From positions 1-64,000 of the forward strand of contig NZ_WHUT02000010.1 of NCBI RefSeq assembly GCF_009380135.2: a stretch of DNA of 64,000 nucleotides. The letters run 5' to 3'. The notes below the pieces were generated by a model. That model was not told the origin of the DNA, did not search any database, and saw nothing but the letters and a program-made list of their open reading frames with translations. Of this stretch, positions 52,830-61,197 are shown piece by piece (within the stretch, counting starts at the first letter, position 1; every line of letters starts with the position of its first letter). The stretch is from Fertoeibacter niger. GTDB lineage: Bacteria > Pseudomonadota > Alphaproteobacteria > Rhodobacterales > Rhodobacteraceae. The translations under genes and the position numbers were made by a program.

Positions 52830-52870
52830 GGAACAACTTTCTTTGATGCGGAACGTCCGCCATGCGGAAC
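52830..52870. promoter_or_regulatory. Cluster of GGAAC half-sites between cupins and tctAB
   Basis: GGAAC (52830-52834), 3 bases, TTTCT-TTGATGC-GGAAC (52838-52854), then GCCATGC-GGAAC (52859-52870). Three right arms in 41 bases, with the same N3/N7 pattern as other copies. It can act on both divergent genes. Confidence 0.55.
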
Positions 52871-53026
52871 ACCGGGCGGTGGCCGCCCCCGATCAGCATT
52901 TATTAGCTGGCAGCGTCCAGAATATAACTCTTACTTTGCTGCCCCAAAACCAACAGGCTGCATGGGGGAGAGTGTGGCCCGCAGACCGTTCAGGCTGTTG
53001 GCCACACGACGGGAGGAAGAAAAGAC

Positions 53027-55063
53027 ATGGAATTTATGCTTGTCGCTGCGGGCGAGGCATTCCTGCAGCTCATGAGCCTGGAGCGGATGGGATGGCTGGC
53101 CGTTGGCGTGTTCGTCGGGCTGATCATCGGCATCATCCCGGGCCTTGGCGGGGTTTCGGCGCTGGCGCTGCTGCTGCCCTTCACCTTCGGGATGGACCCT
53201 TACTCGGCCATTGCCCTGCTGCTGGGGATGGGGGCTGTCACCACGACGGGCGATTCGATCCCCGCAATCCTGTTCGGGGTGCCAGGCACGTCGGCAGCAC
53301 AGGCCACCTGCATCGACGGCTATGCCATGGCCAAGAAGGGCGAGGCGGGGCGGGCGCTGTCGGCCGCCTACACGGCGTCGATGATCGGCGGCATCTTCGG
53401 CGCGTTCGTTCTGGGCATCTCGATACCGATCCTGCGGCCGATCATGTTGCAGATCGGTGCGCCGGAACTGCTGGCCTTTTCGGTCTTTGGCATTTCGATG
53501 GTGGCGGTCCTGTCTGGCCGCGCCCCGCTGATCGGTGTCGCGGTCGCGGGCATGGGCGTGATGCTGGCGATGATCGGCAGCGACCCGCAGGGCGGTGAGC
53601 TGCGCTGGACACTGGGCACGCTTTACCTGTTTGACGGGATGCCCCTTCTGCCATTTGCTTTGGGGGTTTTTGCCCTGCCCGAACTGGTGGATTTGGCGAT
53701 AAAGCGCACATCCGTTTCGCAGGTGCAGAAGTTCAACGTGCGCGAGGGCATGTGGCAGGGCGTGAAGGACACATTTAGCCACAAATGGCTGATCTTCAAG
53801 TGTTCCACCCTGGGCACCATCGTTGGCGCCATCCCCGGGCTCGGGTCCAGCGTGGTGGATTGGTTCGCCTATGGCTTTGCCGCGCGCACCGAAAAGGATG
53901 CCAAACTGACCTTTGGCACGGGCGATGTGCGCGGTGTTCTGGCACCCGAAAGCGCCGCCAACGCCAAAGAGGGCGGCAGCCTTGTGCCGACCATCGCCTT
54001 TGGCGTTCCCGGCAGCGCCAGCATGGCGATCCTGTTGGGGGCCTTCATGATCCACGGCCTGCAACCGGGGCCGGAAATGGTGACAAAGAACCTCGACATC
54101 ACCTATGCGATGGTGTGGAGCATCGCCCTGGCCAACATTCTGGGCGCGGGCACCTGTTTTCTGCTCAGCGGCCAGTTTGCCAAGATTGCGACCCTGCGCT
54201 GGACGCTGACCCTGCCGCTGATCATGTCGGTGCTGATGATCGGCGCCTATCAGGGCCAGGGCGCATGGGGCGACCTTTACACCCTGCTGATCTTTGGCGT
54301 CATCGGCTGGGTGATGAAGCAGATGAAATGGCCGCGCCCGCCGCTGATCCTGGGGTTCGTGCTGGGTGATCTGATCGAACGCTACATGTTCATCTCGACC
54401 ATGCGCTATGGCACGGACTGGCTGTTCAAGCCGCTGGTGGTGATCTTGTTGACCCTGTCTGTGATCGGGCTGTTCCGCCCGGCGGTGGAAGAATATCTGC
54501 GCAAGCGCCGGTTGGGTGTGCCCCCCCGTGGCATCCAGCCGCTGAAGCTGGTGCCCGGCGACGCCATGCACATGGTGCTGATCGTGGTCATCTGCTGGAT
54601 GCTGTGGCAGGCCACGCTGTTCAATGACTTTGAATCGCAGGTGGCACCCTTTGTGGTGGGCGGCATTGCGCTGACGCTGATCAGCATCAGCTTTGCCAAC
54701 CGCATCCTGCGCCGCCCGGATGAGGCACCTGCCGACGATGGCGCACCCATGCACATGGACATGGTGTTTGACGGTGATCAGCCGCGTTCGGTGGTGCTGC
54801 GGCGCGCGGCGACATTCTTTGGCTGGCTGATCGGGTTCATGCTGTCGATGGCGGTGTTCGGTTATCTGCCGACTGTGCCGGTGTTCATCCTGGCCTTCAT
54901 GTGGTCGGAAAACCGCGAGGCCCTGAGCTTGCGCATCAAGATGGCCGTGGGTGTGACGCTGTTCCTTTATGTGATGTTCGAGGCGGTTCTTGGCATTCGC
55001 TGGCCAGACAGCGTGATCGGCGGCTGGTTCCCGTCACTCGCGGCCTTGATCCCTTCGATGTAG
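53027..55063 (+). CDS. TctA-TctB fusion protein of a TTT transporter
   Basis: 678 residues. The first about 500 are TctA (GIIPGLGGVSALALLLPFTF, GAIPGLGSSVVDWFAY, APESAANAKEGGSLVPT); the C-terminal about 180 residues add a TctB-like four-helix domain (MHMVLIVVICWMLWQATL, VAPFVVGGIALTLISI, FGWLIGFMLSMAVFGYLP, ALSLRIKMAVGVTLFLYVMF). Such fusions occur in the family. No TctC lies beside it; the orphan TctC at 17505 or another copy could serve. The half-sites at 52830 precede it. Confidence 0.9.
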   Translation: MEFMLVAAGEAFLQLMSLERMGWLAVGVFVGLIIGIIPGLGGVSALALLLPFTFGMDPYSAIALLLGMGAVTTTGDSIPAILFGVPGTSAAQATCIDGYAMAKKGEAGRALSAAYTASMIGGIFGAFVLGISIPILRPIMLQIGAPELLAFSVFGISMVAVLSGRAPLIGVAVAGMGVMLAMIGSDPQGGELRWTLGTLYLFDGMPLLPFALGVFALPELVDLAIKRTSVSQVQKFNVREGMWQGVKDTFSHKWLIFKCSTLGTIVGAIPGLGSSVVDWFAYGFAARTEKDAKLTFGTGDVRGVLAPESAANAKEGGSLVPTIAFGVPGSASMAILLGAFMIHGLQPGPEMVTKNLDITYAMVWSIALANILGAGTCFLLSGQFAKIATLRWTLTLPLIMSVLMIGAYQGQGAWGDLYTLLIFGVIGWVMKQMKWPRPPLILGFVLGDLIERYMFISTMRYGTDWLFKPLVVILLTLSVIGLFRPAVEEYLRKRRLGVPPRGIQPLKLVPGDAMHMVLIVVICWMLWQATLFNDFESQVAPFVVGGIALTLISISFANRILRRPDEAPADDGAPMHMDMVFDGDQPRSVVLRRAATFFGWLIGFMLSMAVFGYLPTVPVFILAFMWSENREALSLRIKMAVGVTLFLYVMFEAVLGIRWPDSVIGGWFPSLAALIPSM

Positions 55064-55568
55064 CGGCAACGTCCGGGCCGGATGAGCATCATCCGGCCCC
55101 GCACAGCAGGCGGGCCACATCCCTTCTTCAAATCCGTGGCCCGCCTCACATCACCCTGCCGTGGCGTGCCGCATTGGCAAAGCCGTAGTCGCAGACCAAG
55201 ACCAAAGTCATTCCCTGAAGGTTGTGACTGACTGCCACAGACGGCAGTTCTGGCCCGCAAGAACGCCATGTCCGGCACTGTATCGGCGTGTCGCGCCATC
55301 TTGCGGTGCGCGACGGCAATGGTGCGGCTTTCATGCGCTTTTGTGCAGACCGGTTCCGCCCCTTCACCCTGTCTGCGGAATGATGCCGCCTTTCCAGGCC
55401 CGGTTCCGCAGGCCATCGGTCCTGCCTTCGAGCTGCTGGTTGTCATGCGTATCCGCCTGGTCAGACGGGGGTTCATCGCGGTGCGTTTCGTTCCGGTATG
55501 GACAAGTTTCGCCCCGGGGTGCAGAAAGGGCGGTGGCGGAAATGGCGGCAATCGGGGCGCTTCGGACA
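55064..55568. other. Intergenic region with a hairpin
   Basis: About 505 bases, no gene recognised. Positions 55075-55099 form an 11-bp stem (GGGCCGGATGA, loop GCA) right after the tctAB stop: a terminator-like hairpin without T tract. Confidence 0.5.
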
Positions 55569-56534
55569 ATGACGCAGCAACCTACCCTTGTCGCCGACAT
55601 CGGCCTGCTGATCTATCCCGGCTGTGCGCTGGCGGCGGTTTATGGGCTGACTGACCTGTTCCGGATCGCCGAAGACTGGACGGGTGATCAGGCGCGTGCG
55701 ATCCGCGTCTCGCATTGGCAGGCAGACAACGCGGGCGTCACCTGCGTCTGGGGCAGCCACCCCGGCACCGCGCATCGGCTGACCCACATCATCGCCCCGC
55801 CCAGCATCGTCATGCCCGAACGGATGGCCCCCGCGCCTGCGGCGGCAGCCTGGCTGCGGGTCCATCATGCGGCCGGGGCCACCCTGTGTTCGGTTTGCGC
55901 CGGGGCTTTCGTGCTGGCGGAAACCGGGCTGATCGACGGGCGGCGCGCGACGACGCACTGGGCCTTTGCCCGGCAGCTTGCGCAGCGCTTTCCCAAGGTG
56001 CAACTCGCAGACGAGCACATGGTGGTGGATGACGGCGACATCATGACGGCGGGCGGCATCCTCGCCTGGGCTGATCTGGGGCTCACGTTGGTCGGCCGCC
56101 TGCTTGGCCCCGCCACGATGCTGGCCACCGCGCGGTTCCTGCTGATCGAGCCGCCGCGGTCCAGCCAGCGGCCTTTTGCCCAGTTCATCCCACGCTTTGA
56201 CCATGGCGACGATGCCATCCGCGCCAGCCAGCACCACATCCACGCCCATGCTGCAACGCTGCAGGGGGTGGCCGATCTCGCCGATCAGGCGGGGATGACG
56301 GCGCGCACCTTTCTGCGCCGGTTCAGTGCGGCGACAGGGCTGACCCCGGTCGAATATCTGCAACAGGTCCGCATCGCCAAGGCGCGCGAGGCGCTGGAGC
56401 GTTCGCTGACCCCGGTGGACCGCATCGCCTGGGATGTCGGCTATTCCGACCCGGCAGCGTTCCGCAAGCTGTTCCAGAAGCTGACCGGACTGCCCCCCGC
56501 AGCCTATCGCCAGCAATTCGGCATCGCTGGATGA
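55569..56534 (+). CDS. GlxA-type AraC-family transcriptional regulator
   Basis: 321 residues. N-terminal DJ-1/PfpI-like domain (IGLLIYPGCALAAVYGLTD, CSVCAGAFVLAETGL) and C-terminal AraC DNA-binding domain (VADLADQAGMTARTFLRRFS, IAWDVGYSDPAAFRKLFQK). It senses an amino-acid or small-molecule signal in known members. Start chosen at ATG 55569 where the domain begins. Likely controls the following oxidative cluster, but a 476-base gap lies between. Confidence 0.88.
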   Translation: MTQQPTLVADIGLLIYPGCALAAVYGLTDLFRIAEDWTGDQARAIRVSHWQADNAGVTCVWGSHPGTAHRLTHIIAPPSIVMPERMAPAPAAAAWLRVHHAAGATLCSVCAGAFVLAETGLIDGRRATTHWAFARQLAQRFPKVQLADEHMVVDDGDIMTAGGILAWADLGLTLVGRLLGPATMLATARFLLIEPPRSSQRPFAQFIPRFDHGDDAIRASQHHIHAHAATLQGVADLADQAGMTARTFLRRFSAATGLTPVEYLQQVRIAKAREALERSLTPVDRIAWDVGYSDPAAFRKLFQKLTGLPPAAYRQQFGIAG

Positions 56535-57010
56535 GGCGCGGTGGGTGCCTTTGCGGCACCCGCCCTTGCCGCCGCATTGCAGGGGCAAGAACCGCCCTTG
56601 CCGCGCGTCAGGGCGCGAAAACAAAAATACCCTACTGCCACATGTCCCGGCCCGGGCGATCACCGGGAAAATGCTGCCAGCCGATCTGTCGGCTTTGCCA
56701 CGGCTGAGCCCGCAAGCTGCGCCGCGGCCGTCGCGCCTTCGTGACCTTCCTCCAGATGCTGTGAATGCCAGACCTTGTTCTTGCGGCCCGATGCCCTGTG
56801 GCCATAGCCGCCCGCCGCTCGACCCCGCCCGCGAAAATCCGGCATGGCAACCCAGGCTGCGTCTTGCAGAAGGCCACGCCGGTTCACAAAGACGGGTCTT
56901 TCACTAGCGCGCTTGTGATTGCTATATTTGATGGATTTGATAATTTATATTGAATTTGAAACTTGGCTTGGATAGTGGGTGGCCACGTATCAGGCCAGCA
57001 GGAAAGACCA
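56535..57010. other. Intergenic region with AT-rich promoter stretch
   Basis: About 476 bases, no gene recognised. The last part (about 56913-56960) is markedly AT-rich in a GC-rich window and is a probable promoter for the GMC oxidoreductase gene; I cannot place the -35/-10 boxes with confidence. Confidence 0.45.
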
Positions 57011-58630
57011 ATGGAACAGATTGCACAGAAGATGACCGGCGCATCCGCCGGACGCGATGCCCATGACTTCGACTTCATTGTTTGCGGAGCAGGCTCCAGC
57101 GGATCGGTCGTGGCGGCACGGTTGGCCCAGGATGGGCAGGCGCGCGTGCTATTGCTGGAGGCCGGTGGCGATGACGTCGACAGCAGGGTAACGGACCCCG
57201 CGCAATGGCCGCTCAATCTTGGCAGCGAACGCGACTGGGGTTTCGTCGGTCAGCCTGCACCGGGGCTGGCCGGTCGGCGCCTTCCTCTGAGCATGGGCAA
57301 GGGGCTGGGCGGCGGGTCCAGCATCAATGTCATGGTATGGGCGCGTGGCCACAAGGAGGATTGGAACCATTTCGCGGCCGAGGCGGGTGACGAAAGGTGG
57401 GGCTACGAGTCGGTGCTTGGCTACTACCGCCGGATCGAAGACTGGCGCGGCGCACCAGACCCAGTGCGCCGGGGCAGCGGTGGCCCGGTGCATGTCGCGC
57501 AACCGGATGCACCCCAGCCCATTGCACAGACGCTGGTCACGGCCGCCGGTCTTGCGGGAATTCCGGTTTTCGACAGCCCGAACGGTGAAATGATGGAAAG
57601 CGACGGCGGGGCCGCCATTGCGGAACTGCGCATAAACGGCGGCCAACGGGAATCGGTGTTCCGGTCTTATGTCGCGCCGATGCTGGCGCATCCGAACCTG
57701 ACGGTTCTGACCGATGCGCTGGTGACGGGGCTGGTGTTTGCCGGCAGGAAAGTGGTCGGCGTTGATGCTGTGGTGCGCGGTGAACCCCGGCGTTTCCACG
57801 CGCGCTGTGAAACCGTCCTGTCGCTGGGTGCCGTGCATACGCCAAAGGTTCTGATGCAATCCGGCATCGGACACCGGGACGAGTTGCACGCCCATGGCAT
57901 TTCCGTCATCCAGCATCTGCCCGGCGTCGGCCAGAATCATCAGGACCACATCGCCTTTGGCTGCACCTGGGCCTATCACGCGCCGCAAGGGGTTGGAGGT
58001 GGCGGCTGCGAAGCGGCGCTTTACTGGAAAAGCGATTCCCGCCTGAACCATCCTGATATCCTGCAATGCCAGCTTGAATTCCCGGTGCCTGCGCCGGCAG
58101 AGGCCGGGATCGCCACACCCGAACATGGCTGGACGATGTTTGCCGGCCTGGCCCAGCCGAAAAGCCGCGGGCGGCTACGGCTGTCCGGGCCGGATGCGCG
58201 TGATCCGGTCCTGATCGAGCCGAACTCGCTCAGCGAACCCGAAGATGTTGCTGCCGCACTGGCCGCTGTGGAACTGTGCCGCGAGGTTGGCAACAGCGCG
58301 GCCTTCGCGCCGCTGGTGCGCGGCGAAGCGGCCCCCGGCCCGCGGGATAAGTCTGGCATGATCGACTTCATCCGCAAGTCGGCGGTCACCTACTGGCACC
58401 AATCCTGCACCGCAATGATGGGGCGCGACAGCATGGCGGTCGTGGACAACGAGTTGCGGGTCTATGGCGTCGAAGGTCTTCGCATCGCTGACGCCTCGAT
58501 CATGCCGCGGATCCCCGTCGGAAACACCATGGCCCCCTGTGTTGTCATCGGCGAGCGGGCGGCGGATCTGATCCGCCTGGCGCATGGCCTGTCGTCCGCG
58601 CATGGCATCGGGAATCCGGTGCGCGTCTGA
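57011..58630 (+). CDS. GMC-family FAD-dependent alcohol oxidoreductase (choline dehydrogenase-like)
   Basis: 539 residues. N-terminal FAD motif FIVCGAGSSGSVVAARLA, GMC signature GKGLGGGSSINVMVWARG, catalytic His region TYWHQSCTAMM and PVGNTMAPCVVIGERAADL at the end. Oxidises an alcohol to an aldehyde with FAD. Start at ATG 57011 after AGGAAAGACCA. First gene of a four-gene module (GMC, P450, flavin monooxygenase, HTH-GAF). Substrate unknown. Confidence 0.9.
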   Translation: MEQIAQKMTGASAGRDAHDFDFIVCGAGSSGSVVAARLAQDGQARVLLLEAGGDDVDSRVTDPAQWPLNLGSERDWGFVGQPAPGLAGRRLPLSMGKGLGGGSSINVMVWARGHKEDWNHFAAEAGDERWGYESVLGYYRRIEDWRGAPDPVRRGSGGPVHVAQPDAPQPIAQTLVTAAGLAGIPVFDSPNGEMMESDGGAAIAELRINGGQRESVFRSYVAPMLAHPNLTVLTDALVTGLVFAGRKVVGVDAVVRGEPRRFHARCETVLSLGAVHTPKVLMQSGIGHRDELHAHGISVIQHLPGVGQNHQDHIAFGCTWAYHAPQGVGGGGCEAALYWKSDSRLNHPDILQCQLEFPVPAPAEAGIATPEHGWTMFAGLAQPKSRGRLRLSGPDARDPVLIEPNSLSEPEDVAAALAAVELCREVGNSAAFAPLVRGEAAPGPRDKSGMIDFIRKSAVTYWHQSCTAMMGRDSMAVVDNELRVYGVEGLRIADASIMPRIPVGNTMAPCVVIGERAADLIRLAHGLSSAHGIGNPVRV

Positions 58631-58757
58631 CAACACGGCCCGGCCATTCCGGCTGATCCCAGCGTGGCGACGGATGGCGTCACGCTGATTTTCACCCCCC
58701 GCCACAGCGCAGTCGCAGGCCGACCGCAGGGTTTTACATCACAGAAAGGAAGACAGA

Positions 58758-59963
58758 ATGTTGACGGATGATCGCGTCGTGCCGGTGATTGCGGCAGCAG
58801 ACATTGAACGGGATGCCCACGCCGCTTTCCGGCGCTACCGCGCAACCCACCCCTTTGCCATTCTCGAGACAGGTGGCCATGTCGTGCTGCGGCACGAGGA
58901 TGTCACCCGCCTATCGCGGGATCCCAGGCTGCAGGCAACCGAAACCGCCATTCCGGCTCAGGGCGGTGTGACCGCGGGGCCGCTGTTCGATATTTTCCAG
59001 CATGGGATGCTGACCGCGAATGGGCAGGCTCACGGACGGCGCCGGACACCCATGTCGCGCGCATTGGCAGCCCAGGCGATCGACGATTTCCGTCCGGCCG
59101 TCCGGGTGGCGGCAGAATCGCTGATCGAAGGGTGCCATCGCGACGGCAGCATTGAGCTGGCAAGCGGTTTCGCGGCCAGACTGCCGGTTCTGGCACTTGC
59201 CGCGATGTTCGGGCTTCCTGACCAGGAGGTTCCGGAATTCATCCAAGATATCAATGAAATGAACGAGTTCTTTCGCCCGAATGCCACTGCGAGGGGGATG
59301 GCCGATGCCGAACTGGCTGCTGCCAAGGTTCAGTATTCCCTCAAGAAACTGATCGCCCGGAAATGGGTGGGTCAGGCTGACGATTTCCTGTCGCAGTATC
59401 TGGCGCTTGCCGAAGGCTATCAGCAGCTTTCGGGCATGGAGATCCTTATCCAGATCGTTCAACTGATCATCGGCGGCACTGAATCGGTGCAGACCGCATT
59501 GGTGGCGCAGACCGCAAATCTGCTTTTGAACCGATCGCAATGGATGGCGGTGTGCGATGACCCAACGCTGGTGCCGGCGGCAGTCTCTGAATCGCTGCGT
59601 TTCGAACCGGGGATCGCAGGCGTTGTCAGGGTGTCCACCGAAGACATCGACATTGATCGCTGGACCCTGCCCGCCGGGCAACTGGTGATCCTGTCCTCGA
59701 TGTCGGCTTTGCGGGACGAGCGCGTTTTCAGCCGGCCGGATGACTTCAACATTTTCCGCACCGAACTTGCGGCCTCCAATCTCGCCTTCGGCGGTGGCCC
59801 GCACAAATGCGTGGCCGAAGCGTTCGGGCGGGCAGAGCTGGAGGTGGGGTTGAGTGTGCTGGCAGAGCGGCTTCCCGGTCTGACGCTGGACAGCCGCCCG
59901 GCCTTCTCGGGCCATGTCTTTGTCCGCAGGACAACGGAATGCCGGGTCAGCTGGCAAAGCTGA
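58758..59963 (+). CDS. Cytochrome P450
   Basis: 401 residues. Heme-Cys block FGGGPHKCVAEAFGRAE (Cys about 351), ExxR as SESLRFEPG, I-helix region IGGTESVQTAL. The I-helix acid-alcohol pair is Glu-Ser rather than the usual Asp/Glu-Thr, and the small residue after the heme Cys differs from the canonical CxG. These are uncommon but known variants in substrate-specific P450s. Class I type, needing a ferredoxin from elsewhere. Confidence 0.9.
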   Translation: MLTDDRVVPVIAAADIERDAHAAFRRYRATHPFAILETGGHVVLRHEDVTRLSRDPRLQATETAIPAQGGVTAGPLFDIFQHGMLTANGQAHGRRRTPMSRALAAQAIDDFRPAVRVAAESLIEGCHRDGSIELASGFAARLPVLALAAMFGLPDQEVPEFIQDINEMNEFFRPNATARGMADAELAAAKVQYSLKKLIARKWVGQADDFLSQYLALAEGYQQLSGMEILIQIVQLIIGGTESVQTALVAQTANLLLNRSQWMAVCDDPTLVPAAVSESLRFEPGIAGVVRVSTEDIDIDRWTLPAGQLVILSSMSALRDERVFSRPDDFNIFRTELAASNLAFGGGPHKCVAEAFGRAELEVGLSVLAERLPGLTLDSRPAFSGHVFVRRTTECRVSWQS

Positions 59964-60063
59964 ACACCGCCAATGCCGAACATGATTTTGCGGGGGAACT
60001 GCCCCATCTGTGCGGCCTTGCTTGGCCGCACAGGCGCCACTTCAGCGAGAAGCGTGAACACAG

Positions 60064-61173
60064 ATGCGAATACTTGTCGTAGGTGCCGGCCTTGCGGGGC
60101 TGGCAACATGCCGCGCGCTTTCGCTGCGCGGATTTGATGCCACAATTGTTGAACGAAGCACGTTTCCCGGCAGCGGCGGCGCAGGGCTGTTCCTGCCCGG
60201 CAATGCTGTGCGCGCCGCAGGGGAGCTGGGATTGCTTGCTGGCGTGCTGGCGAATTCGCAGCCAATCCGGCAGCAGCGCTTTTGCGATGAGACGGGCCAG
60301 TTGCTCAACATCGTCGACACCGATGATTTCTGGCGTGACGTCGGACCTTGCAGGGCGATGAAACGGTCCGCGATGTGGGATCTGTTGTGCAGCAGCGTGG
60401 GTGCCGAAAAGATCCGGAACCACCGGGTCGCGACGTTGACAAACCGTGCCGACGGTTGCGATGTCCACTTTGAGGACGGCGAAACCGCCGCATACGATCT
60501 GGTGATCGGCGCGGATGGCGTGAACTCCACCGTGCGGCGCGCCGCTTTTCCCGATGCGCCTTTGCCTGTTTATGTCGGAAACCTGTGCTGGCGCATGGTG
60601 GTGCCCAACGTCTGCCGGATCAGCAGTTGGACAGTCAGCCTGGCGACCGATAGAAGCTTGCTCGGGATTCCCGTATCGGCGACAGAGCTTTATCTTTACG
60701 CCGACCTCGCCGCCGATGAATCAGCAATCGCACCCTGTTCCGCGTCAACCGCGCTGGTGTCGCTGTTTGGTGACATGGCGGGGCCGCTGTCGCCAGCACT
60801 TCAACTTTCGGCAAACGCAGACATGCATTTCGGTGCCTTGATGCGGCTGCGCATGGATGCGGTCCATCGAAACCGCGTCGTGCTTGTCGGCGATGCCGCA
60901 CACGCATCGCCGCCCAGCATGGCACAGGGCGCAGCCATGGCGTTTGAAGATGCCCTCGTGCTTGCCGACGAACTGGCACATGCCAACGACATCAAGACCG
61001 CGCTCGCGCGTCACGAGGCCAGACGGAAACCGCGTGTAGACTGGGTGCATCGTCAGACATCCGTGCGCGACAGGATGCGCCGCTTGCCGCGGGCGATCAG
61101 AAACCTGTTGCTGGCCTATGGTGGAAACAGCCTTTACCAGCGGTCCTACCACCACCTCACAGCGCCAATCTGA
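60064..61173 (+). CDS. FAD-dependent monooxygenase (PHBH/UbiH-like)
   Basis: 369 residues. FAD motif RILVVGAGLAGLATCRAL, DG motif DLVIGADGVNSTVR, and GD motif RVVLVGDAAHASPPSMAQGA: all three marks of the aromatic-hydroxylase family. Inserts one oxygen atom into a substrate, often a phenol or polyketide. Follows the P450 by 100 bases and precedes the regulator by 24. Confidence 0.9.
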   Translation: MRILVVGAGLAGLATCRALSLRGFDATIVERSTFPGSGGAGLFLPGNAVRAAGELGLLAGVLANSQPIRQQRFCDETGQLLNIVDTDDFWRDVGPCRAMKRSAMWDLLCSSVGAEKIRNHRVATLTNRADGCDVHFEDGETAAYDLVIGADGVNSTVRRAAFPDAPLPVYVGNLCWRMVVPNVCRISSWTVSLATDRSLLGIPVSATELYLYADLAADESAIAPCSASTALVSLFGDMAGPLSPALQLSANADMHFGALMRLRMDAVHRNRVVLVGDAAHASPPSMAQGAAMAFEDALVLADELAHANDIKTALARHEARRKPRVDWVHRQTSVRDRMRRLPRAIRNLLLAYGGNSLYQRSYHHLTAPI

Positions 61174-61197
61174 CGGGATCTGAAAGGAAAGCGCGAC

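Noticed and set aside
54778-55063. TctB-like tail as a separate gene
   Set aside because: The frame is continuous with TctA without a stop or new ribosome site, so it is a fusion.
55487-55503. A GTTCC-like sequence near 55487 as another operator
   Set aside because: The right arm (ACAAG) does not match, so it was not counted in the regulon.
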